Of a stretch of 64,000 nt of DNA, positions 10,387 through 19,223 are shown piece by piece. Every line of letters begins with the position of its first letter. The first letter of the stretch is position 1. Under the pieces are notes generated by a model. It worked only from the letters and a program-made list of their open reading frames with translations. It was not told the origin of the DNA and ran no database searches. The translations under genes were made by a program, and so were the position numbers. The stretch comes from Promethearchaeota archaeon (GTDB lineage Archaea; Asgardarchaeota; Lokiarchaeia; Sigyniarchaeales; SOKP01): NCBI GenBank assembly GCA_019058445.1, contig JAHPZA010000003.1, forward strand, positions 250,810-314,809, read 5' to 3'.

Positions 10387-10715
10387 TCAACCTTAACCCG
10401 TAATGGTTTTTTTTGATTTCAAAGCTACCTACAATTTTGTAGGATATTCTAAATAGATAGATAATATAATTTATATATAAATGAATGTGAAGTTCCCTAT
10501 AATCCCGTGAAATTCATGAAAAAATTATTTTCACATTTCTTTTTCTAAATATTCTGCACTACATAAGGAAATTTCAAGAATTTTATGAGTTAAGAATGCA
10601 CTTATTACATAAATATCAGCTTTGAAATCTGATTAGATTTATATAAGAATAGTGTTATTACAATATTGTAAGATTTCTGTCAATCTAATATACTAATGTG
10701 CAATTTATTTAGGTC
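10387..10715. promoter_or_regulatory. Divergent intergenic region with two promoters
   Basis: This 329-bp AT-rich gap has no gene. On the minus strand TTTATATATAAAT (reverse complement of 10470-10482) is a strong TATA box 84-96 bases before the ATG at 10386. On the plus strand GATTTATATAAGAAT at about 10637-10651 is the TATA box of the GTPase gene at 10716. The minus-strand promoter keeps ATTCATTTATA and TTTCAC elements in common with the promoter at 2479-2488, evidence that the duplication included regulatory DNA. A GTGAAA / TTTCAC inverted pair lies near 10506-10533. Confidence 0.55.
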
Positions 10716-13406
10716 GTGCAAATGCAAAAAGAAACAACCTCGCCAATCAATAGAGGTCAGATCTTTAAAGACTTATTTTATAATTTTTTAGAAGTTGATA
10801 AAGGAATAGAAGCAATTATTGTTTCTGATGAAGAAGGATTCATAATTGCTGGGGAAAAGAGAAAAGATATAGATATAGAGCTTATTTCATTTTTAACGGC
10901 AGTTGTTAATCCGATAATAGAACGTATGCGTAATGAATTTGCATTTAAAAGATTCGGTACAGCAAGTTTTGATACAGATGAACACCGTCTAATTTTTATA
11001 TCCTTAGATGGAAGTACGACATTAAGTTTAGTTTTTGAAGATAATGTTTCAATTGATAAACTATACCCTTATGCGTATTTTCTTACTGAAAAGATTGCTC
11101 AAATTATTAGGGCCGTCCCGGAAGATGAAATCGAATTAAGGATCCCCAATTTTGAATTTGAGGAAGAACTTTCAAACCAGTCTGACAGATTAAAATATCA
11201 AATATATCGAGGAAAATTAGAGCAAGAAGGATTTTATCGATTTAAATTTATAATTATTGGTGATCATGAGGTTGGGAAAACCTCGTTAGTTCGGAGATTT
11301 GTAGAAAATAGATTTTTAGATGATTATCATACTACTATTGGTCTTAATATTTTATCTCATACTCATAATGCTTTTGGAAATAAAGTAAATTTATCACTTT
11401 GGGATATAGGAGCTCAGAAATATTTTAGACGATATAGAAAAACATATTATAATGGAGCTCAGGCAGCATTTATCGTTTTTGATTTAACTACTCGTGAATC
11501 TTTCGAAAATATTATAAAATGGCATAAAGAGCTTATGGAATATATAGAAGATAAGAATATCCCTATCATAATTGTAGGAAATAAAAAGGATTTGATTGAC
11601 CAAAGAGCAATAGATTTTGAAGAAGGTGTTGATTTAGCAAAAGAATTGTCTAATAGATCTGAATTATCTGATTTTTCTGATTTATCTGGTTTAATAGATT
11701 TTTCAGATCTGTCTAGAAAAATAGATAGTAATATAAATTATATTGAAACTAGCGCCCTTACAGGAGATCAAGTTGAGGATGCATTTAATTTAGTTTCATA
11801 TCATTTTATGATTAAATCTAAGGAATTTGAAGAGAATAAATTCAAAGGAAATATTGCTAAGGAAATAAATTCAATTTTGAAGAATTATGGCTCTTTAAAA
11901 TTGTTATTCATTACAGAAGATCCGCTTTGGAGCCCTGCATTACAAATATTAACAGAAATAAATGAGTTAGGTGAATTTATCAAAGTTAAAGATAAATTGA
12001 AAGAAAGAGAATATGAATACTCTAATGGATTAGTTATCAAGAATTACTTATATGACTCAATAAGATCCACTAATTCTGATGGGGTTTTTTGCATATTTGA
12101 TGCACGAGAAAAAGATCATGTGGATCCAAAATGGAAAGAGATGTTAAATGAGTTCATAGAAAAAATTGAGGGGAATAGTGCTTTATTAATAGGGATTCGA
12201 GTATCTGAAGCCATAGACTGGTCAAAATTGATGGAGGAGTTTAATATTAGTGAAGAGATGGAAGAAAAAATTGGATCAGTTTTATTCTTTAAAATAAGTG
12301 ATAATAATGAGTTAGAGATTTATGAGTTACTTGAATTTTTGCTAAATTTCATCAAACAACGGTTACTTTCAACCAAACTAGAAGATAAGACAGAAATGAC
12401 TAGTAAATTAGAGCAAGATTTAAAAGTAAAGGAAGAAAAAATTCAAAAACTTAGTTCAAAAGTTTCAGAATTGAAAAACAAAATCGAGAGCAGTGATGTT
12501 TCATCTGAAATCAGAGCAAGAAAATCAAAATACAAAAAATTCTCACCAGAAGATCAATTAAAAAAGAAGTCAATAAGCAGTCAAATTGAAACTTTAAAAA
12601 ATAAGATTATAACTTATGAAAAGAAAGGAGAAAATCGTAAGAAGGTAAAACAAGCATGGTATGATCTTAGTAGAGCATATATTAAAGCCCATGATTATGA
12701 TAAAGCAATCGAAGCATTAGAAAGGGCTTTAGATATTGATTCCAAGTTTATAGAAGCTTGGAATGTATTAGGTGCAGTTTATTTCGGAAAAGGGGAATAT
12801 AAAAAATCAATTGATACATTCCAGAGATTATTAAAACTTAGACCAAAAGACCATATTGTTTGGTATAATGTTAGTAGGGCTTATATAAAAAATGGAGAAT
12901 ATCACAATGCGATAATGGCTCTAGAACAGACAATTAAAATAAATGCTGACATGGTAAAAGCTTGGAATCTTTTAGCTGCTTCATACTATGTGGATGAAGA
13001 GTATTTTAAATCAATTAAAACTTACGAACATTTATTAAATCTAATGCCACTCGACCATAGCGTATGGTATAATCTCGGACGTGCTTATATTAAGTATGGA
13101 GAATATGAGAAGGCAATAGACGCTTTAGAGCATGCGATAAAAATAAATGCGAGTTATGGTCCTGCTTGGAATGTGTTAGGCGCCTCATATTTTGGGAAAG
13201 GGGAGTATAATAGATCAATCGAAGCTTTTAAAAATTTTGTAAATCTCGATCCAGATGACCATGTCGCTTGGTATAATTTAGCTGAGGCATTTTTTGCCAC
13301 ACAGAAATATGATGAGGCACTTAATGCCTGTAATAGTAGTTTAGATATTGATTTCAACTTTGAAGAGGCTCTAAATCTACGAGAGAGAATATTAGCAAAT
13401 TTTTAA
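10716..13406 (+). CDS. Roadblock - Ras-like GTPase - coiled coil - TPR fusion protein (copy 2)
   Basis: This 896-residue paralogue of the 2877-5345 protein has the same order of parts. They are a roadblock-like domain (about 12-132), a GTPase domain with GDHEVGKT (182-189), WDIGAQ (229-234), NKKD (289-292) and ETSA (344-347), a second alpha/beta region (about 385-555), a predicted coiled coil (about 565-630) and seven or so TPRs (about 645-895), two more than copy 1. The GTPase is predicted to act at a membrane or scaffold, with TPRs recruiting partners; no partner is identified. The G4-G5 insertion has the same length as in copy 1 (N289 to S346), and the Ras Gly60 position is Ala233. GTG 10716 or ATG 10722 could start it. 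Confidence 0.9.
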   Translation: MQMQKETTSPINRGQIFKDLFYNFLEVDKGIEAIIVSDEEGFIIAGEKRKDIDIELISFLTAVVNPIIERMRNEFAFKRFGTASFDTDEHRLIFISLDGSTTLSLVFEDNVSIDKLYPYAYFLTEKIAQIIRAVPEDEIELRIPNFEFEEELSNQSDRLKYQIYRGKLEQEGFYRFKFIIIGDHEVGKTSLVRRFVENRFLDDYHTTIGLNILSHTHNAFGNKVNLSLWDIGAQKYFRRYRKTYYNGAQAAFIVFDLTTRESFENIIKWHKELMEYIEDKNIPIIIVGNKKDLIDQRAIDFEEGVDLAKELSNRSELSDFSDLSGLIDFSDLSRKIDSNINYIETSALTGDQVEDAFNLVSYHFMIKSKEFEENKFKGNIAKEINSILKNYGSLKLLFITEDPLWSPALQILTEINELGEFIKVKDKLKEREYEYSNGLVIKNYLYDSIRSTNSDGVFCIFDAREKDHVDPKWKEMLNEFIEKIEGNSALLIGIRVSEAIDWSKLMEEFNISEEMEEKIGSVLFFKISDNNELEIYELLEFLLNFIKQRLLSTKLEDKTEMTSKLEQDLKVKEEKIQKLSSKVSELKNKIESSDVSSEIRARKSKYKKFSPEDQLKKKSISSQIETLKNKIITYEKKGENRKKVKQAWYDLSRAYIKAHDYDKAIEALERALDIDSKFIEAWNVLGAVYFGKGEYKKSIDTFQRLLKLRPKDHIVWYNVSRAYIKNGEYHNAIMALEQTIKINADMVKAWNLLAASYYVDEEYFKSIKTYEHLLNLMPLDHSVWYNLGRAYIKYGEYEKAIDALEHAIKINASYGPAWNVLGASYFGKGEYNRSIEAFKNFVNLDPDDHVAWYNLAEAFFATQKYDEALNACNSSLDIDFNFEEALNLRERILANF

Positions 13407-13623
13407 AAATAAAATTATAATTAGTTCATTTAATTAAATTTTTTTAAGGTTTTTTAAAACTTATTTTAATTTCAATTAAAATCAAGATCTTGATTTATTG
13501 AATAACTGACACTATTTTTAAAAAGAAGAATTTTATAATAAATGAATAAATTTTTTATAATTATTTACAATATATGATGAGATAAATGAAATAGTACAAT
13601 TTTTTTAATTTCAGAGAAATATT

Positions 13624-14535
13624 ATGAAAAAAAATAACAAAGAACTTATACAAGATCTTTCAAATAAAGAAATTTTGAGGGAAGAAATAAAGCTACAGTT
13701 CCATTCGTATTTATTAGCTTTTTTCACAATATATACTTTATCATTTGTCATTCCCGGAATAATTTTAACGCTATATTTGTATTATTTATTTACTCCTTAT
13801 TTTTTAGGAGTTAAAAATTTTCTATCAATCTTTATGGAACTAAATTCTCTAATAGTTCTATTGTTAATGCCCTTTGTTTTAATAATATGTTATCTTATTC
13901 ATCTATTTTTTGTGGCTTTGATAACTAGATTGTTTTGGCAACATACTGAAAAAATAAGCCCAACTAAAGATGGAATTATTCCGAGAAACATTTCGAGTAA
14001 AATATTAGACTATTATAACATACGCTCATTCATGATAAAATATCCTAAAAATGCGTTTGTTAAAGGCCCGTTTCCTTGGCTAATAAATTGGCTCTATAAT
14101 TTCGTAGGAACTAATAAGATTGGAAAGGGAACTACTATAGAAGAACAATTTGGAGCAGATAGATATGTTGATATAGGGGATAACTGTTATATTGGAGTTA
14201 ATGGTGGATTTAGCTCTCACTCAGTGGCAGGTATTTTCGGGAATATCTCGTATTTTGAAATTAAGTTAGGTGATAATGTAACCGCCTCAGCGTTAAATTG
14301 TTTAGCCCCTGGAGTTCAAATCAAAGATGATGCTTATTTATTACCGATGGCCGGGGCTGTCAAGCATACCAATTTAAAGGGAGATCATAATTTTTATTTT
14401 GGAGCTCCCCTAAGAAAAATCTTTAAAAAGAAAATACTAGAATATCTAAAAATATCTGAGGAAAATCTCGAAATGAATAAAGAATTGGCTGAAAAACAAA
14501 AACAAATTAAATATGAAATTGATAAACTATCATAA
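13624..14535 (+). CDS. Membrane-anchored left-handed beta-helix (hexapeptide) protein A
   Basis: This 303-residue protein has two hydrophobic blocks (about 28-60 and 72-105) and then a soluble part with hexapeptide-like turns (VDIGDNCYIGVNG, IKLGDNVTASALN, APGVQIKDDAYLLP; about 165-260). It ends in a charged helix. The layout recalls the C-terminal part of Pls/PosA-type synthetases and other membrane-bound hexapeptide acyltransferases. An acyl- or acetyltransferase role is possible, but I see no clear catalytic His. It lies 12 bases before its paralogue at 14548, so the two are almost certainly co-transcribed and may form a heteromer. Confidence 0.65.
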   Translation: MKKNNKELIQDLSNKEILREEIKLQFHSYLLAFFTIYTLSFVIPGIILTLYLYYLFTPYFLGVKNFLSIFMELNSLIVLLLMPFVLIICYLIHLFFVALITRLFWQHTEKISPTKDGIIPRNISSKILDYYNIRSFMIKYPKNAFVKGPFPWLINWLYNFVGTNKIGKGTTIEEQFGADRYVDIGDNCYIGVNGGFSSHSVAGIFGNISYFEIKLGDNVTASALNCLAPGVQIKDDAYLLPMAGAVKHTNLKGDHNFYFGAPLRKIFKKKILEYLKISEENLEMNKELAEKQKQIKYEIDKLS

Positions 14536-14547
14536 AATTAGAATATT

Positions 14548-15426
14548 ATGACTGAGGAAACAAAGAATTCAATAAATAAAATAACTCAAGAAATAGATGA
14601 ATTTACAATTGATTTTACCACAAGTAGTGCAATTAGTAGAATAACAATTAAGATATTAGCTATTTATCTTCCCATTTTCTGGTTTAGCGGAATTCTTGTA
14701 GGTACTATTTGGTATGGAATTGAATATTTGATTGAAAGTTGGATAATTAGAATGTTTATAATACCATTGATGATTGTAGCTTCTTGGTTTACTTTTATTT
14801 TTGCATGTGCATTATTTGGTAAACTATTCTTAATTTTTATAAACCTCATTCATAAACCAAAAGAAGGTATCTTCAGAGCTGAAAAGGGAAATACTGATTT
14901 TGAATTTTGGTGCCTCCGAACCGAGTTGAAGAAATTAATAATATGGTTAATGAACAATTGCCCTTTACCTTGGATAGACACTTGGGCTTTTCGCTGGTTT
15001 GGAACTAAAATAGATTTTACTAGTCATTTATATGATGCCTGGGTCGATATGGAATTTATTAAATTTGGTCGTAAAGTAACCGTTGGTCAAGGCGCAGTTG
15101 TTATGAGCTCTATGGTTGTCGGGAAATATTTAATCATAAAAAAGGTCTATTTTGATGATTATGCTGTAATTGGGGGAGTATCAAACATCTCGCCAGGTAC
15201 TATAATCGGAAAGGATACTGTTATAGGAGCATTTTCAAGTACCAATTTAAATCAATTATTAGAACCAGGATGGATTTATTTCGGTATACCTGGAATAAAA
15301 CTTAAAGAAAATAGATATGCCGAGTCTAGAAGGGATATAATAACTAAAAGAGATGTCGATGATGAGAAGAAATATGAAGTTGAACACGATGTAAGTATTG
15401 ATGAGGATAAGAAGCACTTATTGTAA
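14548..15426 (+). CDS. Membrane-anchored left-handed beta-helix (hexapeptide) protein B
   Basis: This 292-residue protein has the same design as its neighbour: two membrane blocks (about 33-65 and 70-105), then a beta-helix region (about 170-255) with VTVGQGAVVMSSMVVGKYLI, ISPGTIIGKDTVIGAFSSTN and the terminal turn GIPGIKLKENR typical of hexapeptide transferases. Tandem duplication followed by divergence explains the pair. The substrate is unknown; membrane lipid or surface-glycan acylation is the most natural guess. The tail is strongly charged. Confidence 0.65.
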   Translation: MTEETKNSINKITQEIDEFTIDFTTSSAISRITIKILAIYLPIFWFSGILVGTIWYGIEYLIESWIIRMFIIPLMIVASWFTFIFACALFGKLFLIFINLIHKPKEGIFRAEKGNTDFEFWCLRTELKKLIIWLMNNCPLPWIDTWAFRWFGTKIDFTSHLYDAWVDMEFIKFGRKVTVGQGAVVMSSMVVGKYLIIKKVYFDDYAVIGGVSNISPGTIIGKDTVIGAFSSTNLNQLLEPGWIYFGIPGIKLKENRYAESRRDIITKRDVDDEKKYEVEHDVSIDEDKKHLL

Positions 15427-15440
15427 AACTAATTTGGTCC

Positions 15441-15450
15441 TTTTTTTTTT
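15441..15450 (+). terminator. Poly-T terminator after the hexapeptide operon
   Basis: A run of ten T preceded by GGTCC begins 14 bases after the stop at 15426. No stem is needed for archaeal poly-T termination, so this is a reasonable transcript end. Confidence 0.5.
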
Positions 15451-15571
15451 ACAATTATCCAATTCTACCATCTAATAAGTCAATTTACAAATTATAAGAT
15501 GGAATTTTTTAAATTACGCAGTATAGCATCATATAATCAAGTTTGCTTTAATTGTAAGTAAATATTGAATA

Positions 15572-16186
15572 ATGGGTTATAAAACAGAAAAGACTGGTCC
15601 TGCCGTTTTGCATGAGTCTGAGATCAGTATTATTAAGGAAGAAATTATGAATGAAGGAATAAAGAATTGGGAACTTGTGGGTATTATTTTTATAAGTATT
15701 TTAGGAAGCCTTTTTCATTTTCTATTTGAACTTTCAAATTATAATATTATAGTAGCCGGATTTGCTGCTGTAAATGAGAGTGTTTGGGAACATCTTAAAT
15801 TACCATTTTTTCCTTTACTTATTTTTTCTCTAATAGAATATTTTTATGTTAAAGAAGAAGGTAACAATTTTATTATCGGTAAAGCTGTGGCTGGATATTT
15901 AATGCCAACAGTAATAGTAATCATTTTTTACTCCTATACTAGCATTTTAGGAACAAATTTACTGAATATTGATATATTAAGCTTTTTAGTTGCGGTCGTC
16001 ATTGGGCAATTACTAAGCTTTAAAATACTTTTATCCCCCGAGTTTTCTAAAAAATTTTTTATAATCTCTTGGATTGCACTCATACTCTTAGCTTTTATTT
16101 TTATTTTATTTACTTTCTTTACTCCAGAATTTCCAATCTTCCAGGATTCTACAAATGGACAATATGGAATAGTTAAAAATCATTAA
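15572..16186 (+). CDS. DUF6512-like integral membrane protein
   Basis: This 204-residue protein has about five membrane helices and the motif VNESVWEHLKLPFFP in its first third, which I associate with the DUF6512 family (function unknown). ATG 15572 gives a polar 25-residue lead; ATG 15647 (MNEGIKNWELVG) would start just before the first helix as family members usually do, so the shorter form may be real. The stop is 23 bases before uvsE, so co-transcription is possible. Confidence 0.6.
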   Translation: MGYKTEKTGPAVLHESEISIIKEEIMNEGIKNWELVGIIFISILGSLFHFLFELSNYNIIVAGFAAVNESVWEHLKLPFFPLLIFSLIEYFYVKEEGNNFIIGKAVAGYLMPTVIVIIFYSYTSILGTNLLNIDILSFLVAVVIGQLLSFKILLSPEFSKKFFIISWIALILLAFIFILFTFFTPEFPIFQDSTNGQYGIVKNH

Positions 16187-16209
16187 TAACAAAAAATATC
16201 TATTTTAAG

Positions 16210-17109
16210 ATGAAGATCGGTTATCCTTGTATTAATCTCACTTTAGATTGTCGGAGCAGTAAAACCTTTAGATTAAAGAATTATTCACATGAAAAATTGA
16301 TAAATATTATAGAGGGAAATTTAGAGTGTCTTTTTGAAATTTTGAAATACAATGTTTCTCATGATTTCTATTTCTTTAGAATTACCTCTGATCTTATACC
16401 TTTTGCTTCTCACCCAATAATGGATTTTAATTGGCAAGACTATTTCAAACTAAATTTCAGGAAATTAGGGAATTTTATAAAAGAAAATAAGATAAGAATC
16501 TCAATGCATCCTGGTCAATATACAGTTCTAAATTCTAACAATCAAAAGGTTTTTCAAAATAGTATAAAAGATTTAGAATATCATGTGGAAATTTTAGACT
16601 TAATGGCATTAGATAAATCAGCAAAGATTCAGATTCATATAGGTGGAGTATATAACAATAAAAAAACGAGTTTGAAAAAATTTATAAATAGATATTTTAA
16701 CCTCGAAGAGAGAATTAAAAATAGATTAATAATTGAAAACGATGATAAAAGTTATAATTTGGATGATTGCTTGGAAATCAATAAAGCTATTGGAATTCCA
16801 ATCGCATTTGATATTTACCATCATGAGTGCCTTCATGATGGAAAAGATTTGGCTGATGCGTTCAATTTATTTACACAGACCTGGGATAAAGATGATGGTA
16901 TTCCAATAATTCATTATAGTTCAGAACATCCTATAAAAGGAAAATGTAGCCATGCAAAGACCATAGATCTCAACCACTTTGAAAATTTCCTTGTAGCTAC
17001 TAGAAATTTCAATTTTGATATGATGTTTGAAATAAAAGATAAAGAGAAAAGTGTTTTAAAGGCATTAGAATTATTACGGAATGATCCCCGATTTAATAAA
17101 AATTTTTAA
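16210..17109 (+). CDS. uvsE: UV-damage DNA endonuclease UvsE/UVDE
   Basis: This 299-residue protein has the UVDE TIM-barrel hallmarks in order: IGYPCINLTL at the start, RITSDLIPFASHP (about 58-70), MHPGQYTVLN (about 98-107), QIHIGGVYNNK (about 137-147), IENDDKSY (about 176-183) and DIYHHEC (about 198-204). The His, Glu and Asp residues in these motifs are the expected metal ligands. The family nicks DNA 5' of UV photoproducts and other lesions, starting an excision repair route independent of UvrABC. Its length equals the family norm. Neighbours give no functional link. Confidence 0.92.
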   Translation: MKIGYPCINLTLDCRSSKTFRLKNYSHEKLINIIEGNLECLFEILKYNVSHDFYFFRITSDLIPFASHPIMDFNWQDYFKLNFRKLGNFIKENKIRISMHPGQYTVLNSNNQKVFQNSIKDLEYHVEILDLMALDKSAKIQIHIGGVYNNKKTSLKKFINRYFNLEERIKNRLIIENDDKSYNLDDCLEINKAIGIPIAFDIYHHECLHDGKDLADAFNLFTQTWDKDDGIPIIHYSSEHPIKGKCSHAKTIDLNHFENFLVATRNFNFDMMFEIKDKEKSVLKALELLRNDPRFNKNF

Positions 17110-17118
17110 TTAGTAAAA

Positions 17119-17235
17119 ATGATATTACAATACTATTGGTTTTTAAATCAAGAGATGGGCTTTATGAATATTGTTAAATTACCTGAAATGACTGATAAGG
17201 AAATACTTGAATTTTTGAGAACAAGTTTTCTTTGA
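17119..17235 (+). pseudogene. Possible relic: N-terminus of a pyridoxamine-phosphate-oxidase-like flavoprotein
   Basis: A 38-codon frame ends at TGA 17233-17235. Its last 23 residues (from ATG 17164) read MNIVKLPEMTDKEILEFLRT followed by SFL. This matches the usual start of FMN-binding PNPOx-like proteins, where FL is normally followed by Cys-Arg-Ile. Here a TGA stands where the Cys codon would be, and the next two codons are Arg and Ile before the similarity ends at TAG 17251-17253. I read this as a truncated, mutated gene start. A small peptide gene cannot be excluded. Confidence 0.4.
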
Positions 17236-17272
17236 AGAATTATAAAATATTAGAGAATTAAATAAATATTTA

Positions 17273-18118
17273 ATGTTGTTAAATGTAATTGATATTCCTA
17301 TGTGGTTGATTATATTATATACGGTTCTAATTTTGTTTTTATATATCCTCATCGCATGTATAGTTGGAACCATTAAGAAAAATTGGGGAACTATGGATAT
17401 TTTTTATGGACCTGCTTATTTTGTTGTTGCTTTTACTAGCCTATATTTCATTTATAAAGAGATTGGAATAGTTTCAATTCGGCAAATAGTAGTAACAATA
17501 TTAGTCTTATTATGGGCTTTAAGACTTGCGATTTACGTCCATATTAGAAATCGAGGTAAACCAGAAGATCGTCGATATGCATTTATGCGAAAAAGATGGA
17601 AAGAAAAAGGGAAAAACGTCTTTTTAAAAAGTTTTACAAACATCTATTTATTTCAGGGACTGGTAATATTTATCGTTGTTTTTCCCACACTCTGGATAAA
17701 TGTAAATGAAAATCCTCAGATAACAAATATATTAGAATTTTCAGCAATAACCTTATGGCTCGGTGTTATACTATGGATAATTGGATTTTATTTTGAAAGT
17801 GTAGGGGATTATCAACTCTATAAATTTCTAAATAATCCGAATCGGACAAAAAGAGTAATGGACGAGGGTTTATGGAAGTACACTCAACATCCAAATTACT
17901 TTGGTGAGACTATGATGTGGTGGTCTATATTTATCATCGCATTAGCTGTTCCTTGGGGTTTTATAACAATTTTTGGACCAATCTATATTACATTTCAAAT
18001 AATTAATGTATCAGGCGTAAGATTGCTCAATAAGATTCACAAAAATGATGATGAATTTGCGGAATATAGGAGAAGAACAAGCACGTTTATCCCATGGTTT
18101 CCTAAGAAAAAGAAATAG
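17273..18118 (+). CDS. DUF1295 / steroid 5-alpha-reductase-like membrane protein
   Basis: This 281-residue protein has six or seven membrane helices. The conserved C-terminal half is typical of DUF1295: WIIGFYFESVGDYQLYKF, then GLWKYTQHPNYFGE (about 201-214) and the tail FAEYRRRTSTFIPWFP. The family is related to ER steroid reductases and isoprenylcysteine methyltransferases, and the HPNYFGE motif lies in the cofactor site. A lipid or isoprenoid reduction is plausible; the substrate is unknown. The start at ATG 17273 lies close to the first helix. It converges on the gene at 18159. Confidence 0.85.
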   Translation: MLLNVIDIPMWLIILYTVLILFLYILIACIVGTIKKNWGTMDIFYGPAYFVVAFTSLYFIYKEIGIVSIRQIVVTILVLLWALRLAIYVHIRNRGKPEDRRYAFMRKRWKEKGKNVFLKSFTNIYLFQGLVIFIVVFPTLWINVNENPQITNILEFSAITLWLGVILWIIGFYFESVGDYQLYKFLNNPNRTKRVMDEGLWKYTQHPNYFGETMMWWSIFIIALAVPWGFITIFGPIYITFQIINVSGVRLLNKIHKNDDEFAEYRRRTSTFIPWFPKKKK

Positions 18119-18127
18119 TAATTATCA

Positions 18128-18136
18128 TTTTTTTTT
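18128..18136 (+). terminator. Poly-T terminator between convergent genes
   Basis: Nine T lie 10 bases after the DUF1295 stop, followed by CC and further T-rich sequence, in the 40-bp gap between convergent genes. Confidence 0.4.
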
Positions 18137-18158
18137 CCTTTAATTTTAATTGGGTGAA

Positions 18159-19223
18159 TCACTCCCAATAAGATCTACCTCGCCAACTATCTTTTAAATC
18201 AAAATTCATTAATTCTTCAGGATAAGGATTGAAAAAAGTCTGATTTTTAAGATACGTTTCATCAAATCTTGCTATCCAGGATTTTAAAAGATTTAATAAA
18301 ATAAATAGAGGTACCCAACCAACTCTATATTTTTCTAATTCGTCAAGGAAGAAAGCTTTTTCTTCTTGTGACAGCTTTTTTTTGAAGAATCCAAGTGCAT
18401 GCATTAATACATTGATATTTGATGTATAATCAGGTGGATTTTTTATAAGCTCTAAAAACTTTTGCTCGTATTTTTCTATGATATGATCAAAATCTTTTTT
18501 CTGCGGATTAGCTGCGATTCTTCCTAAGACTCTCATGGATTCTTGGTTATATGCCATGAAAAGTAACTTATTCTTCGTGTGAAATTTAATTAGTTCATTC
18601 ATTGAATGGGACTCTTTAACTTGTCGGAAGCCTGTGATGGTGTATAATTTAATCAACCAATGTTCCCTTATCCTAAAGTTAGTTAATCTTCTCTCGGTTT
18701 CAATAGCCTTATTTGGAAAATTCTTCATTACTGCACCTCCAAATAATCCTGAACCCTTTTTGATAACATGGGAGCCTTTTAATGTTCCAGAATAATGCTT
18801 AGTTTGAAAAAGTCCGCAAGAAGGAGATTTAGATTTTAAAATAAATCCATCTACAGACCCAAGTGAATTAAAGTATTCTTCAGAGAAATTTATCATTTTA
18901 AGAGTTAAATTTCTTCCAGTACTGGGTTGAATCATTTTTAATTCTGTGTTCTCAATTATTAATCTTACTGGATCCCTTGGTACGCCTAAACCAATTCCCA
19001 CTTCTGCACACACAGGTCGAAAACCTACATACGATTTTAATAGAGTTATAAACGGACTTTTAATTATCATCCCATTCCATCTACAAAATTCAAATTCTAT
19101 ACACTTACTTATTACTACTATTGGTTCAGGAAATTCATTCAAATTCCAATTCTTCCTCCATAAATGGATAATTTTGTTAATATACCCGTTTTTTTTAAAT
19201 TTTCTTTTTAATCTTCTACGCAA
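18159..19223 (-). CDS. DUF523-DUF1722 fusion protein (TudS-like)
   Basis: This 354-residue protein has an N-terminal DUF523 domain (about 35-185) with three cysteine motifs: ISKC, PVCAEVGIGLGVPRDP and LKSKSPSCG. A DUF1722 domain follows (about 215-335, LMAYNQESMRVLGRI). DUF523 proteins characterised as TudS use three Cys to hold a [4Fe-4S] cluster and remove sulfur from 2-thiouracil. The fusion with DUF1722 is a common form. The Cys pattern supports cluster binding here; the substrate is inferred only. Its start overlaps the 3' end of the racemase gene by 16 bases, indicating translational coupling. Confidence 0.85.
   Translation of the reverse strand: MRRRLKRKFKKNGYINKIIHLWRKNWNLNEFPEPIVVISKCIEFEFCRWNGMIIKSPFITLLKSYVGFRPVCAEVGIGLGVPRDPVRLIIENTELKMIQPSTGRNLTLKMINFSEEYFNSLGSVDGFILKSKSPSCGLFQTKHYSGTLKGSHVIKKGSGLFGGAVMKNFPNKAIETERRLTNFRIREHWLIKLYTITGFRQVKESHSMNELIKFHTKNKLLFMAYNQESMRVLGRIAANPQKKDFDHIIEKYEQKFLELIKNPPDYTSNINVLMHALGFFKKKLSQEEKAFFLDELEKYRVGWVPLFILLNLLKSWIARFDETYLKNQTFFNPYPEELMNFDLKDSWRGRSYWE

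Noticed and set aside
17233..17235. TGA read as selenocysteine in a PNPOx-like gene
   Set aside because: Similarity ends two codons later and a TAG follows at 17251; no SECIS-like structure is seen. Decay explains it better.
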